A DNA stretch of 11,237 bases, taken from the NCBI GenBank assembly GCA_031424915.1, contig JANPII010000099.1, positions 1 to 11,237 on the forward strand, given 5' to 3'. Positions 1 to 7,792 of the stretch are shown here, piece after piece (the first letter of the stretch is position 1; each line of letters starts with the position of its first letter). A program made the translations under genes and the position numbers. The notes under the pieces were generated by a model that did not search any database, was not told the origin of the DNA, and worked only from the letters and a program-made list of their open reading frames with translations. The stretch comes from JANPII01 sp031424915. Its GTDB lineage: Bacteria > Pseudomonadota > Alphaproteobacteria > Rickettsiales > Midichloriaceae.

Positions 1-1
1 G

Positions 2-652
2 ATTGTCCAGCCTACAGCTGAGTTTTTGGAGAAGTTTGGCTTGAGTGATCAAAAACAAGGTATCATAGTTATGCCAGGAAGTAGAGAAACTGAGGTTGCT
101 CTACTCTTGCCGATTTTTGTTGAGGCATTAAAGCGCATCAAGGGTAATTACATCTATTTTGTGCCTACTATGCCACATCTAGTAGATAAAATCATGATGT
201 ATGCTGATAACGTGCCAATTATTACAATTGTCAAACCTGAGGAAAAATGGCAAGCAATTGCAGCAAGCCGTGCCGCATTAGTTAAGTCTGGCACTTCTAC
301 AGTTGAGCTAATGGCCTATAATATACCCATGGTGGTAGCTTATAAAGTACACTGGCTCACTGCCTTATATATAAAACATCATGTCAGAATTAAATATGCT
401 TCCTTAATCAATCTGCTGTTGGGTAAGGAAGCTATTCCAGAGCTCCTTATGGAGCAATGTACATCTGAAAATATAAGCAGGAAGCTACAGGAAATATTAA
501 CAAATCTAGAGCAACGTAATGCTCAGCTTATAGAACTGCAAGCTGCTATGGGCAAACTTGCTGCAGGGAGGGGCCCTAGCAAGCCAAGCACTGTTGCTGC
601 TGATGTGGTGCTGAAAATGTTAAAGCAGCCATCTTATACCAGTTTAGGTTAG
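2..652 (+). CDS. lpxB: Lipid-A-disaccharide synthase, C-terminal part (5' end outside window)
   Basis: LpxB is a GT19-family glycosyltransferase at the inner membrane that joins UDP-2,3-diacylglucosamine and lipid X into the lipid A disaccharide. The reading frame is open from position 2 with no stop, so the gene enters from the left. About 216 codons are present against roughly 380 for the family. Visible family motifs are VMPGSRETEVALLLPIF, the nucleotide-binding segment KSGTSTVELMAYNIPMVVAYK, and the downstream IKYASLINLLLGKEAIPELL (family form YxSLPNLL...VPELLQ). The last ~40 residues are a predicted helical, Gln/Leu-rich tail. The TTG at 26 is an internal codon, not the start. The gene converges on ftsA with only 34 bp between stops and I see no clear terminator hairpin there. 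Its presence implies that the organism makes lipid A. Confidence 0.93.
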   Translation: MVQPTAEFLEKFGLSDQKQGIIVMPGSRETEVALLLPIFVEALKRIKGNYIYFVPTMPHLVDKIMMYADNVPIITIVKPEEKWQAIAASRAALVKSGTSTVELMAYNIPMVVAYKVHWLTALYIKHHVRIKYASLINLLLGKEAIPELLMEQCTSENISRKLQEILTNLEQRNAQLIELQAAMGKLAAGRGPSKPSTVAADVVLKMLKQPSYTSLG

Positions 653-686
653 CAGAAAAAATGCTTCCACATATATAAGAGCAGTT

Positions 687-1925
687 TTAAGCTACAAAAT
701 TTTCTTTCAACCAGCTCCCGATACTGCTGAAGATGCTACCGCCTTTTACTCCGGTATCGAAGTGGTGTGCGGCTTCTGCTTCTGCAGCATATATCAACAT
801 CCCTATGGCTGTGGCAAAGGCTGCACCGCTGGTGCTTTCAGCAATGCCAGGTAAGGAGCGGGGATAGCCAATACGTACTGTTTTGCCAAAAATGTGGCTA
901 ACTAAATCGCGCGTACCATTCAGCTGGGAACCACCTCCAGTAATTACAATTTTGCCACTGCCCAAACGGCTAGCAGGATTGCTGTCTAATCGAGATTTGA
1001 TAATATCTAAAATTTCCTCAACTCTGGCTCGGACTATCTCTACTAAAAATTCTCGGCTTATAATATTCATTTCGCCCTCATCTTGAGAAATTGGCACTTC
1101 AATCTTCTCATATGCATCATTGGAATTAGCTAAAACGCTGCCATATAAGTTTTTAATACGCTCAGCTGTGGCATAATCTGTACACAAACCACGCGCAATA
1201 TCATTAGTTATATTACTACCCCCTAGAGGGATTCCATCGCTAAATACCATATGTCCGCGATGAAATACCGACACTGAGGTACATCCTCCACCAAGTTCCA
1301 CTAAAGTAACACCTAATTCCATCTCATCTTGGGTCAGGCATGATAAACCGGAAGCATAAGACGAAAGAACATAGCTATCTACATCTAGCTGGCATCGTGC
1401 CATACAATTAGTGAGATTAATTAAAGTGTTAGATTGGGCATAAATTAAATGATACTCACAAGCTAATCTATTGCCATACATGCCAACAGGGCTAATAATG
1501 CCGCGGTTACCATCTAGCATATACTCATACGAAAATGAATGGATAATCTCAAGACCCTGGTCAGCATACTTATCAAGTACTTGAAACAAGAGCTTCTTTT
1601 CATCCTTGCTGCTTATCTCATGGCCGGTTACTAATAATTCCGAGCTCATCACCATAGAAGAAATAATAGTGTTAGGTGCTACGCTGACATAGATGCGTTG
1701 TACGCTTTCTTCGGCCATTTTTTCTGCAGCTTCTACTGCCTGTATAATGGAGCGCTCTAACAGCTTAATATCTGTAATGCCTCCGCCCTTCACCCCTCCT
1801 GATACATGATGGCCAATGCCTAGTACCTCTAAGCGACCGTGGCCTCCCATTCTGGCAATAAAACATACTACCTTTGAGCTACCAATATCCAAAATTCCAA
1901 TAATATTATTTCTCTGTTTTGGCAT
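687..1925 (-). CDS. ftsA: Cell division protein FtsA
   Basis: FtsA is an actin-like ATPase that tethers FtsZ filaments to the inner membrane and recruits late divisome proteins. The 412 residues match normal family length. Visible motifs are phosphate-1 GILDIGSSKVVCFIA (10-24), the 1C subdomain insertion (about 84-165), phosphate-2 VELGGGCTSVSVF (209-221) and the adenosine-binding IVITGGGSQLNG (326-337). The last residues, SIFSSIGSWLKENF (397-410), form the amphipathic membrane-targeting helix, so the protein looks complete and functional. The start ATG lies inside the end of ftsQ, giving a 20-bp overlap in another frame. The ribosome binding site is only a weak GAAG-type sequence, so translation is probably coupled to ftsQ. 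ftsZ does not follow; lpxB converges on this gene instead. Confidence 0.96.
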   Translation of the reverse strand: MPKQRNNIIGILDIGSSKVVCFIARMGGHGRLEVLGIGHHVSGGVKGGGITDIKLLERSIIQAVEAAEKMAEESVQRIYVSVAPNTIISSMVMSSELLVTGHEISSKDEKKLLFQVLDKYADQGLEIIHSFSYEYMLDGNRGIISPVGMYGNRLACEYHLIYAQSNTLINLTNCMARCQLDVDSYVLSSYASGLSCLTQDEMELGVTLVELGGGCTSVSVFHRGHMVFSDGIPLGGSNITNDIARGLCTDYATAERIKNLYGSVLANSNDAYEKIEVPISQDEGEMNIISREFLVEIVRARVEEILDIIKSRLDSNPASRLGSGKIVITGGGSQLNGTRDLVSHIFGKTVRIGYPRSLPGIAESTSGAAFATAIGMLIYAAEAEAAHHFDTGVKGGSIFSSIGSWLKENFVA

Positions 1926-2691
1926 AATTCTTCACAAATACTTTTTCTGGAAACAGCCTGAGATCAAGTAATGATATAGGCTTGTCTTGCGCTATGCTGT
2001 CTCGTAGCAAGGTTTCAGCCATTTTCACTCCATTTTCATCAGCATGTTCTGGGAATTTTATAATCGATTTATTACGTAAATATACGTCCCACCGACGATT
2101 TCCAACCCATGAGATAGAGAGTATATCACTGAAAAAGCTACAGCGGTATAGTATCTCGTAAATTTTTGTATATTCCTTAGGGGCATGTTCACCGAACATT
2201 ACTATATACTGTTTATATTCTTTGATACTATTGATTTTATCAATAACTTTGCCCTGTTGGCTCACAAGGAAAGCTTGTTTGTTATGCCACCATACTGCTT
2301 GGGGTACGGACTCATGTATGGTCAGAATTAGTGTATCCGGTATGATCCTCCTTATTTCTGCTCGTTCTATCCATCCGTTTTGCTCTAATCGCACTTTCAC
2401 ATCCTTAAGATTTAAAGTAGCTAAGTTAGTGCTTTGTGTGATTTGAGCGCTTTTGAGAATGTCTAGGGGTAACAGATGATTATTTCCATTTACTTGCAAT
2501 TGCCTAATTGGCATGTTGAAGTGCCAGGTGGGTGAGTATAGCCAATCCTGCTTAGGCATAGAATGTTTAGATAAAATAGCTGTTAGCATTACTATCCCAG
2601 CTAGTAGTAGGTAGCTACTACGTAGTAAACGGTTCTGCTTGCGTCTGCTGCGTAGCGGAGGTGTTTTGCTATAAGCATAAATTTTGCTCAT
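1906..2691 (-). CDS. ftsQ: Cell division protein FtsQ
   Basis: FtsQ is a bitopic inner-membrane protein that links early and late divisome proteins (FtsA/FtsZ to FtsBL and FtsWI). The 261 residues show the family layout. A basic cytoplasmic N-terminus (RSRRKQNRLLR, 14-24) is followed by one membrane segment at about 27-41. A POTRA domain spans about 61-130 (PIRQLQVNGNNHLL ... GWIERAEIRRIIPDTLILTIHESVPQAVW), and a beta domain runs from FLVSQQGKVID (141-151) to the end. The start ATG has a TAGGAG ribosome binding site 10 nt upstream. The 3' end overlaps ftsA by 20 bp. In many alphaproteobacteria murB and ddl lie directly upstream; here there is a 312-bp gap instead. Confidence 0.92.
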   Translation of the reverse strand: MSKIYAYSKTPPLRSRRKQNRLLRSSYLLLAGIVMLTAILSKHSMPKQDWLYSPTWHFNMPIRQLQVNGNNHLLPLDILKSAQITQSTNLATLNLKDVKVRLEQNGWIERAEIRRIIPDTLILTIHESVPQAVWWHNKQAFLVSQQGKVIDKINSIKEYKQYIVMFGEHAPKEYTKIYEILYRCSFFSDILSISWVGNRRWDVYLRNKSIIKFPEHADENGVKMAETLLRDSIAQDKPISLLDLRLFPEKVFVKNYAKTEK

Positions 2692-2701
2692 GTTGTTACT
2701 G

Positions 2702-2707
2702 CTCCTA
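2702..2707 (-). promoter_or_regulatory. Ribosome binding site of ftsQ
   Basis: The minus strand reads TAGGAG, 10 nt before the ftsQ ATG at 2691. It is a near-consensus Shine-Dalgarno sequence and supports that start. Confidence 0.7.
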
Positions 2708-2736
2708 AAGTAGACAGGGATTTATGATAGCAGGTA

Positions 2737-2745
2737 ATTATACCA
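2737..2745 (-). promoter_or_regulatory. Candidate extended -10 promoter for ftsQA
   Basis: On the minus strand the sequence is TGGTATAAT, a perfect -10 hexamer with the TGn extension. Transcription would begin near 2730, leaving a leader of about 40 nt before the ftsQ start, which contains the ribosome binding site. No good -35 element is seen at 16-18 nt upstream, which is tolerated with an extended -10. This is sequence inference only. Confidence 0.5.
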
Positions 2746-3003
2746 AATCTAGGAAATACTATACATTCTTGTTTATAACTAATCCTGCTGTTGTGCAAAA
2801 ATGACATGACTCTACTACTTCTTCAGTGCCACTACTGCGCCAATAACCCCCCTACCTTATTGCTGGACTATCCATATATAGTGGTCTGGCGCTACCAAAT
2901 AAACCGTAATTCTGGTTTTTGCTTGAGTAAGCGCCAGTGAATAGTTGTTCATCAACTACATAGATGTTGTGGTAAGACGTACTGATGCCACATAACTCTG
3001 TAA

Positions 3004-3504
3004 TTAACTATTTTTTTTGCAATTAATATTGCTTGCTAGCAATTCCAATAATACAACAATACTTGCACGTACCCTAGGATCTCTGATCTTGTGCAGCATT
3101 ATAGCTGCTGTCAAAGCCTCCTTGTCTAGGTTATGCCAGAGCTTTATTGCATTTTGTGCCGGCTCGTCACTATCATTTCCAGGGTTATAACTATCGGTAG
3201 TATTTTCAGCTAGCGGCGGAGCCGCTATTTCTGGAAAATCATACCATTGCTCGATTTCCTCAAACTCACCGAAGAAAAAAGAGGGACGTACTTTTAAAAA
3301 TCGTGCTATGTCATATAACTTGCCACAGCTAATTCTATTATCACCTTTTTCATACTTCTGAATTTGTTGAAACGTCACATTAATAGCTTCTGCAATTCTT
3401 TCCTGACTAACGCCAAGTTTTTTACGTAACCATTTTAAGCGCCCTCCGACGTGTGCATCTACAGGGTGTATAATGTTATCCTTCCTTCTCATATGTGAAA
3501 CCAT
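3004..3504 (-). CDS. XRE-family helix-turn-helix transcriptional regulator
   Basis: This is a 166-residue DNA-binding protein, target unknown. A single Cro/C1-type HTH domain occupies about residues 20-76: GRLKWLRKKLGVSQERIAEA, then VTFQQIQKYEKGDNRIS, then LYDIARFLKVRPSFFFG. An acidic, Pro/Asn-rich linker (about 80-125) and a short helical C-terminus (AIKLWHNLDKEALTAAIMLHK...) follow. I start it at the ATG at 3504 because AAGGAG lies 7 nt upstream. An in-frame TTG at 3549, overlapping the lnt stop, would add 15 residues but has no ribosome binding site. The gene follows lnt by 41 bp. In many alphaproteobacteria an XRE regulator of this kind sits between lnt and metK; metK is absent here. An A8 tract close to the stop could be prone to slippage or sequencing error. 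Confidence 0.88.
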   Translation of the reverse strand: MVSHMRRKDNIIHPVDAHVGGRLKWLRKKLGVSQERIAEAINVTFQQIQKYEKGDNRISCGKLYDIARFLKVRPSFFFGEFEEIEQWYDFPEIAAPPLAENTTDSYNPGNDSDEPAQNAIKLWHNLDKEALTAAIMLHKIRDPRVRASIVVLLELLASNINCKKNS

Positions 3505-3511
3505 ATACTGT

Positions 3512-3517
3512 CTCCTT
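3512..3517 (-). promoter_or_regulatory. Ribosome binding site that decides the XRE regulator start
   Basis: The minus strand reads AAGGAG, 7 nt before the ATG at 3504. This favours that ATG over the in-frame TTG at 3549 and over the second ATG four codons downstream. Confidence 0.75.
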
Positions 3518-3545
3518 TTTCTTATAGCAAAAGACTTAACCAAGA

Positions 3546-5066
3546 TCAATGAATTTTGCGAGTATATATTGTAACTATTATTGATAACAAAGCAAGCATT
3601 ATCAAAACAGCATCGCCATATTCATAATATATTGTATTTTCTTTTAACTTCATAGGGATTGGAGCAGAGAAAACGTACTGCGTATTAAGGGGAGTTTGCT
3701 GAATTACACGCCCGTATGCATCTATAACAGCAGAAATTCCACTGCTTGCAGTTCTAATTAAAGGTAGGCCGTATTCTATCGCACGCATCCTAGCTATAGC
3801 AAAGTGCTGATACGGACCAATAGTGTCCCCAAACCAGCTATCATTTGTAATATTAAGAATAAAATCAGATTGAATTAAAGGGAAATGGCGTAAATGATGG
3901 CTAAAGATTACTTCATAGCAAATTAATGGTAGCGCTTTTAAAGAATTGAGGTTCAATAAATCACTGCGCTGTCCTACGTTAAAGTCTTGCATGCCATATG
4001 CTACTTTTTGTAAAACGGGCTGAAGCATCGTAGCAAGAGGTATGTACTCTCCCCATGGTACAAGAATTTGTTTGTCATAACTCCCCAAAACAGTGCCTCT
4101 ATGATCTATAACTGCAATAGAATTATAAAGCTCAGCTGCAGCTTTAGGATTCTTAGACACTAGGCGGTCGTAGCCAAAAATTAGTAGGTTATTGTGATGT
4201 AGTATACCACTTATTGTGCGAAACCATGGCGAGTCCTTAGTCATAACTAATGGAAAAGCCGCTTCTGGCCATATTATATAATGCGAATGCTCAAAGTTTT
4301 GGCTACTCTTAGTAAGAGCTATTAGAACTTGCAGCCATTCTTTTTGCCTGTCAATGTCACCCATATGATGCAATAAATTAGGTTGCACCAAGGATACTTG
4401 AGGACGTGTTGCAAGTGGTGTATCGGAATGCTGTTGCAGGCGATGCATACCCCATGTAGTACTACCTATTATTACTGCTACTCCCAGACTGACGTATTTC
4501 AGATTATGACTAGAGGGCAGGACGCATAACCACAACACTACCGCGGTCAGACCATATACTCCTATAACAGAAGCTAGTTGAGCGAAAGCTAACGAGGCTA
4601 GAGTTGTATCCGCTAACAAATTCCAGGGGAATATAGCACTACGTATTATCTCTATCAAAAACCAGGTGCTTGCTACTACAAGGTAGTAAAATTTCTTTTG
4701 GCAGTAATGCAATATTATGCCAACAAAGCTATAAGGCAAGGCTAGCAAAGCAGGAATGCCAAAGACAGCAAATGGTTTTAACCAGGAAAATTGTTCTGGT
4801 GATATGTCTAATGAGTTGGCAATCCAACTTAAGCTTGTAGTGAAGAAGGCAAAAGCAAAAAGATAACAGAGTAAAGCTTTGCCCATTATATTTTGGTGCA
4901 TTGCCTTATTTAATGCTATTAAAACATAAAAGGCTGTTGGTGCTACTGGCCAAAAATACCAGGGTGCAAAAGAAAGGGTAAGGGCAGATCCCATTAGAAT
5001 GCTAAGCAAAAACATTATAATTATTGTGAGCCTATGGTTGTACATGCTCAGTTTTCTTTGTAGCAT
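3546..5066 (-). CDS. lnt: Apolipoprotein N-acyltransferase
   Basis: Lnt is an inner-membrane enzyme that adds the third acyl chain to the N-terminal cysteine of lipoproteins, making them fit for Lol transport. The 506 residues match family length. Several N-terminal membrane segments (about 10-205) are followed by a periplasmic nitrilase-like domain (about 223-470) and a last membrane segment (486-501). The Glu-Lys-Cys catalytic triad is visible: E268 in IIWPEAA, K332 in YDKQILVPWGEYIP and C383 in LICYEVIF. ITNDSWFG and RTASSGISAVID are also typical. The ATG at 5066 overlaps the upstream deacetylase gene by 35 bp and has no clear ribosome binding site. The ATG at 5045 (residue 8) is an equally plausible start and would still overlap by 14 bp. 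Translational coupling to the upstream gene is likely. Confidence 0.95.
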   Translation of the reverse strand: MLQRKLSMYNHRLTIIIMFLLSILMGSALTLSFAPWYFWPVAPTAFYVLIALNKAMHQNIMGKALLCYLFAFAFFTTSLSWIANSLDISPEQFSWLKPFAVFGIPALLALPYSFVGIILHYCQKKFYYLVVASTWFLIEIIRSAIFPWNLLADTTLASLAFAQLASVIGVYGLTAVVLWLCVLPSSHNLKYVSLGVAVIIGSTTWGMHRLQQHSDTPLATRPQVSLVQPNLLHHMGDIDRQKEWLQVLIALTKSSQNFEHSHYIIWPEAAFPLVMTKDSPWFRTISGILHHNNLLIFGYDRLVSKNPKAAAELYNSIAVIDHRGTVLGSYDKQILVPWGEYIPLATMLQPVLQKVAYGMQDFNVGQRSDLLNLNSLKALPLICYEVIFSHHLRHFPLIQSDFILNITNDSWFGDTIGPYQHFAIARMRAIEYGLPLIRTASSGISAVIDAYGRVIQQTPLNTQYVFSAPIPMKLKENTIYYEYGDAVLIMLALLSIIVTIYTRKIH

Positions 5067-6207
5067 CTTTTAAATTTGTATTTATGGTTGCTTCAGTAAG
5101 GGCACCATTAGCAGTTGCAGGCAGTAGAACTTCTTTCTTTGCTTTGAGCAACTTACTAAGTGGAACTAATATAACTTCACTATTTTCCGAGGCCGCGATC
5201 CACTCTTTAAGCGCATCCAGAGTAATAGGATATGTATGCATTAAGCCAATAGCAGAGCCATGGGCCCGGGCTACCCCCTCCAGGCGCTTAAAATTATCGC
5301 GGATGGCTTGTGCATCTGGATCTTCATCTAAAATCACGTTAACTAATGCCAAATCACTACCAATTGCTAAATTGGCATGGTTTAGTATGTCGCTATTAGT
5401 TTGTCCGCCGTAAGCAAAAATTAAGTTGCGCTTCTTGAGTTCCGCCAATACAGGTATAATATTGCTGCTGGTGTTAGAGTATGTCTCATCCTCTGCTGAA
5501 TATACCCCAACAATACGGCTAGCACGCGATAATACCCACCATAAGCGTTGCGTGTTTTCGGCAATACTTAAATTATTGAGTAAGGCATAGGGGCCCGGAT
5601 CATTCATGGGATAATTTTTGGGCTGCATTGGTACATTAAGCAGAACTTCAAATCCTGAGGTAACAGCTTGCTCTACTAACATATGCACATCGTTGGCATA
5701 GGGGGCAAAGCCTAAAGCAACCACTTTAGGTAAGCTCATCGCGCTTTCAACCGACTCTTTGCTGAGTCCAATATTGGCTACTATTATCGAGACTAGAGGC
5801 TTAGTACAATAATTTTCCTTATCGTCAGTAGATATGGAGCTTGTTACTGCTTCTGAAGTAGGAAGGGCAATATTATCCTGCTGGGAATTTAATATATTGC
5901 CTTGTAGGTGCTTTTCATTGGCCTCAGGACTAACATTCGGCATCGTTGCCGCTGTAGAAGAGTCTTGTGTTTTATTGAGCTCTGTGCTGGTCTCAGCATA
6001 CGCCAGAGCCTGAGTTGCCACCTTACCTACCACTATCTGGCCACTTTTTAAGTCAACCAGCATTGCCCTGCCTTCAGTTACCGCCTCATCTAGTGAATGC
6101 CTACCACCATACCAATATAAAACGCCCGCCATCATCAAAGATAGCAACATCAGCACCATTAATAACCTAGCTCCTGATATATAGGCACTGTTTTTTTGCT
6201 TTTTCAT
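5032..6207 (-). CDS. Divergent polysaccharide deacetylase family protein (YibQ-like)
   Basis: This appears to be a membrane-anchored periplasmic protein with a divergent polysaccharide deacetylase (Polysacc_deac_2, DUF610/YibQ) domain; its substrate is unknown. Residues 13-34 form a membrane anchor, followed by a low-complexity linker to about residue 135. The domain spans about 137-355, with family-like segments IIVANIGLS, VVALGFAPYA, GFEVLLNVPMQPKNYPMNDPGPYALL, LKKRNLIFAYGG and ITLDALKEWI...VILVPLS. Relatives I recall have IDDxG where this protein has VANIG, and DDG where it has YGG, so metal-dependent catalysis is doubtful. I chose the ATG at 6207 because AGGA ends 7 nt upstream. The ATG at 6213 sits only about 1 nt from that site. 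The gene begins a run with lnt and the XRE regulator and is divergent from glyA. Confidence 0.82.
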   Translation of the reverse strand: MKKQKNSAYISGARLLMVLMLLSLMMAGVLYWYGGRHSLDEAVTEGRAMLVDLKSGQIVVGKVATQALAYAETSTELNKTQDSSTAATMPNVSPEANEKHLQGNILNSQQDNIALPTSEAVTSSISTDDKENYCTKPLVSIIVANIGLSKESVESAMSLPKVVALGFAPYANDVHMLVEQAVTSGFEVLLNVPMQPKNYPMNDPGPYALLNNLSIAENTQRLWWVLSRASRIVGVYSAEDETYSNTSSNIIPVLAELKKRNLIFAYGGQTNSDILNHANLAIGSDLALVNVILDEDPDAQAIRDNFKRLEGVARAHGSAIGLMHTYPITLDALKEWIAASENSEVILVPLSKLLKAKKEVLLPATANGALTEATINTNLKDATKKTEHVQP

Positions 6208-6382
6208 AAACATTTCCTAATGCAATTATAGTGCCTAGATACTACGGTGCTGTACTGATGTAAGCAAGGGTAAATATTGTACATAGGGCTGTCAAGATCC
6301 TGCCATTATCTTAAGTATATATGCTTGGTATTAATTACTATTTGGTGCTATAACTAAGCCTAGCAATATACCGGAGGATAAA
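6208..6382. promoter_or_regulatory. Divergent promoter region between the deacetylase gene and glyA
   Basis: The region serves two diverging transcripts. For glyA (plus strand) the best candidate is TTGGTA (6325-6330), an 18-bp spacer and TATAAC (6349-6354) preceded by TGC, giving an extended -10 and a leader of about 22 nt. For the minus strand a perfect TTGACA lies at 6290-6295, but the hexamer at a 17-bp spacing (TACCCT) is poor. A TATAAT at 6225-6230 lies so close to the start that it would give a leader of only about 10-15 nt. I see no riboswitch-like structure before glyA. Confidence 0.45.
6373..6377 (+). promoter_or_regulatory. Ribosome binding site of glyA
   Basis: GGAGG lies 5 nt before the ATG at 6383, one of the strongest Shine-Dalgarno sequences in the window. 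Confidence 0.8.
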
Positions 6383-7666
6383 ATGAACGAATCTAAATTC
6401 TTTAGCGCCGATTTACATGAAACCGACCCACAATTAGCCGCTCTAATTGTTCGTGAGGAAATTAGGCAAGGTAAAGAGGTACAGCTTATCGCTTCAGAGA
6501 ATTATGCTAGCCTAGCGGTTATGCAGGCGCAAGGCTCTGTATTAACCAATAAATATGCCGAAGGCTATCCAGGCAAGCGCTATTATGGGGGATGTGAGAT
6601 TGTTGACCAAGTGGAAAACATTGCAATAGAACGTGCTAAGCAATTATTTTCAGCTGGGTATGCGAATGTACAGCCACATTCCGGGTCGCAAGCTAATCAA
6701 GCAGTTTTTATGGCTTTGTTGAAGCCGGGCGATACCATCTTGGGCATGGCGCTAGATGCAGGCGGACACTTAACTCACGGCTCCGGAGTTAACCAATCTG
6801 GTAAGTGGTTCAATGCTATACCTTATGGGGTGCGTCCAGAAGATGGGGCTGTAGACTACGTTGAAATCGAACGTTTGGCCCTTGAGCACCATCCTAAGTT
6901 GATTATCGCAGGTTGCTCTGCTTATCCACGTTTTTTAGACTTCGCAGAGTTTAGGCGTATTGCTGATATGGTTGGAGCATACTTGTTGGTAGATATGGCG
7001 CACTTTGCTGGACAGGTAGCAGCAGGATTATATCCAAGCCCTCTGCCACACGCTCATGCTGTTACCACCACCACCCATAAAACGTTGCGAGGGCCGCGTG
7101 GTGCTATGATTTTATCTAATGACGAAGGCATTGCCAAGCTTATTAACTCCGCCGTGTTTCCTGGTATGCAGGGTGGCCCACTTATGCATGTGATTGCTGC
7201 TAAAGCTATAGCTTTAGGTGAGGCACTTACTCCCCAATATCAAGATTATATGACACAAGTGGTAAGTAATGCCAAAGTTTTGGCAAGTGAGCTACAGGGC
7301 CACGGCTATAATATATTTACTGGTGGAACAGACTGCCACCTGCTACTGGTGGATTTAAGACCTCAACAATTAACAGGCAAGGCAGCGGAAGAGATTTTAA
7401 GTCGCGCAGGCATAGTATGCAATAAGAACTCCATACCCTTTGACACTGCCAAACCTTTTGTGACCTCTGGTATACGCTTAGGTACCCCAGCGATTACAAC
7501 ACGGGGCTTTAAAGAGCAGGAGTGCAAACTAATCTGTGAATTAATTGCCATGGTGCTTACGCAGCTGCAACAAGATTCGAATAATATCGATGGCACATTG
7601 CAAAAAGCACAAGCCGAAATAGCCAAACTATGTGAGAAATTTCCGATCTATAAATTGGATCGCTAG
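6383..7666 (+). CDS. glyA: Serine hydroxymethyltransferase
   Basis: GlyA is a PLP-dependent cytoplasmic enzyme that interconverts serine and glycine with tetrahydrofolate and 5,10-methylene-THF, supplying one-carbon units. The 427 residues match family length. Motifs include LIASENYAS (35-43), NKYAEGYPGKRYYGGCE (56-72), HSGSQAN (99-105), and VDMAHFAGQVAAG (203-215) with the PLP-binding D204. The Schiff-base lysine is K233 in TTTTHKTLRGPRGAMI. VFPGMQGGP and GIRLGTPAITTRG are also present. No key residue appears missing. The gene has its own promoter and ribosome binding site and is followed by a 328-bp gap, so it is probably transcribed alone. Confidence 0.98.
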   Translation: MNESKFFSADLHETDPQLAALIVREEIRQGKEVQLIASENYASLAVMQAQGSVLTNKYAEGYPGKRYYGGCEIVDQVENIAIERAKQLFSAGYANVQPHSGSQANQAVFMALLKPGDTILGMALDAGGHLTHGSGVNQSGKWFNAIPYGVRPEDGAVDYVEIERLALEHHPKLIIAGCSAYPRFLDFAEFRRIADMVGAYLLVDMAHFAGQVAAGLYPSPLPHAHAVTTTTHKTLRGPRGAMILSNDEGIAKLINSAVFPGMQGGPLMHVIAAKAIALGEALTPQYQDYMTQVVSNAKVLASELQGHGYNIFTGGTDCHLLLVDLRPQQLTGKAAEEILSRAGIVCNKNSIPFDTAKPFVTSGIRLGTPAITTRGFKEQECKLICELIAMVLTQLQQDSNNIDGTLQKAQAEIAKLCEKFPIYKLDR

Positions 7667-7673
7667 ACACTTA

Positions 7674-7720
7674 CCCAAATAATACCAAGTCTTACGTATG
7701 GCACATCCATGGGATTTGGG
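7674..7720 (+). repeat. Inverted repeat downstream of glyA
   Basis: CCCAAAT (7674-7680) and ATTTGGG (7714-7720) form a 7-bp perfect stem with a 33-nt loop, starting 7 bp after the glyA stop. No T run follows, so it is not a canonical intrinsic terminator. It might protect the mRNA 3' end or be chance. Confidence 0.35.
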
Positions 7721-7759
7721 CAGAAGACCGGGTTGCCAAAAACATATCTGCAAAAACAT

Positions 7760-7787
7760 TTGACATAGATAATTATATGTGTAACAT
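7760..7787 (+). promoter_or_regulatory. Candidate sigma-70 promoter for the rho leader
   Basis: A perfect TTGACA (7760-7765), a 16-bp spacer and TAACAT (7782-7787, four of six consensus bases) predict a transcript starting near 7794. That is where the strong hairpin at 7793-7837 begins. The coincidence of predicted start and structure raises my confidence in both. Confidence 0.55.
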
Positions 7788-7792
7788 TGCTT

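Larger units (their letters stand above)
2692..3003. other. Intergenic gap between ftsQ and the XRE regulator gene
   Basis: The 312 bp contain the ftsQ ribosome binding site and candidate promoter at the left end. No recognisable gene fragment or RNA gene was found in the rest. It holds an 8-bp inverted repeat, CTGGCGCT (2886-2893) with AGCGCCAG (2930-2937), around a smaller AAACC/GGTTT hairpin (2901-2905 and 2914-2918) followed by a T run. The hairpin and T run lie on the plus strand, where no gene ends nearby, so I do not call it a terminator. Confidence 0.5.

Noticed and set aside
653..686. Bidirectional terminator between convergent lpxB and ftsA
   Set aside because: The 34 bp contain no stem of useful length.
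883..1086. Open frames opposite or inside ftsA, ftsQ, deacetylase, glyA, rho and tgt
   Set aside because: All lie wholly within well-recognised genes in other frames, lack motifs and have no ribosome binding sites; they are shadows.
2911..2920. Hairpin plus T run as a terminator in the ftsQ upstream gap
   Set aside because: The stem is only 5 bp and the T run is on the plus strand, where no gene ends within this region.
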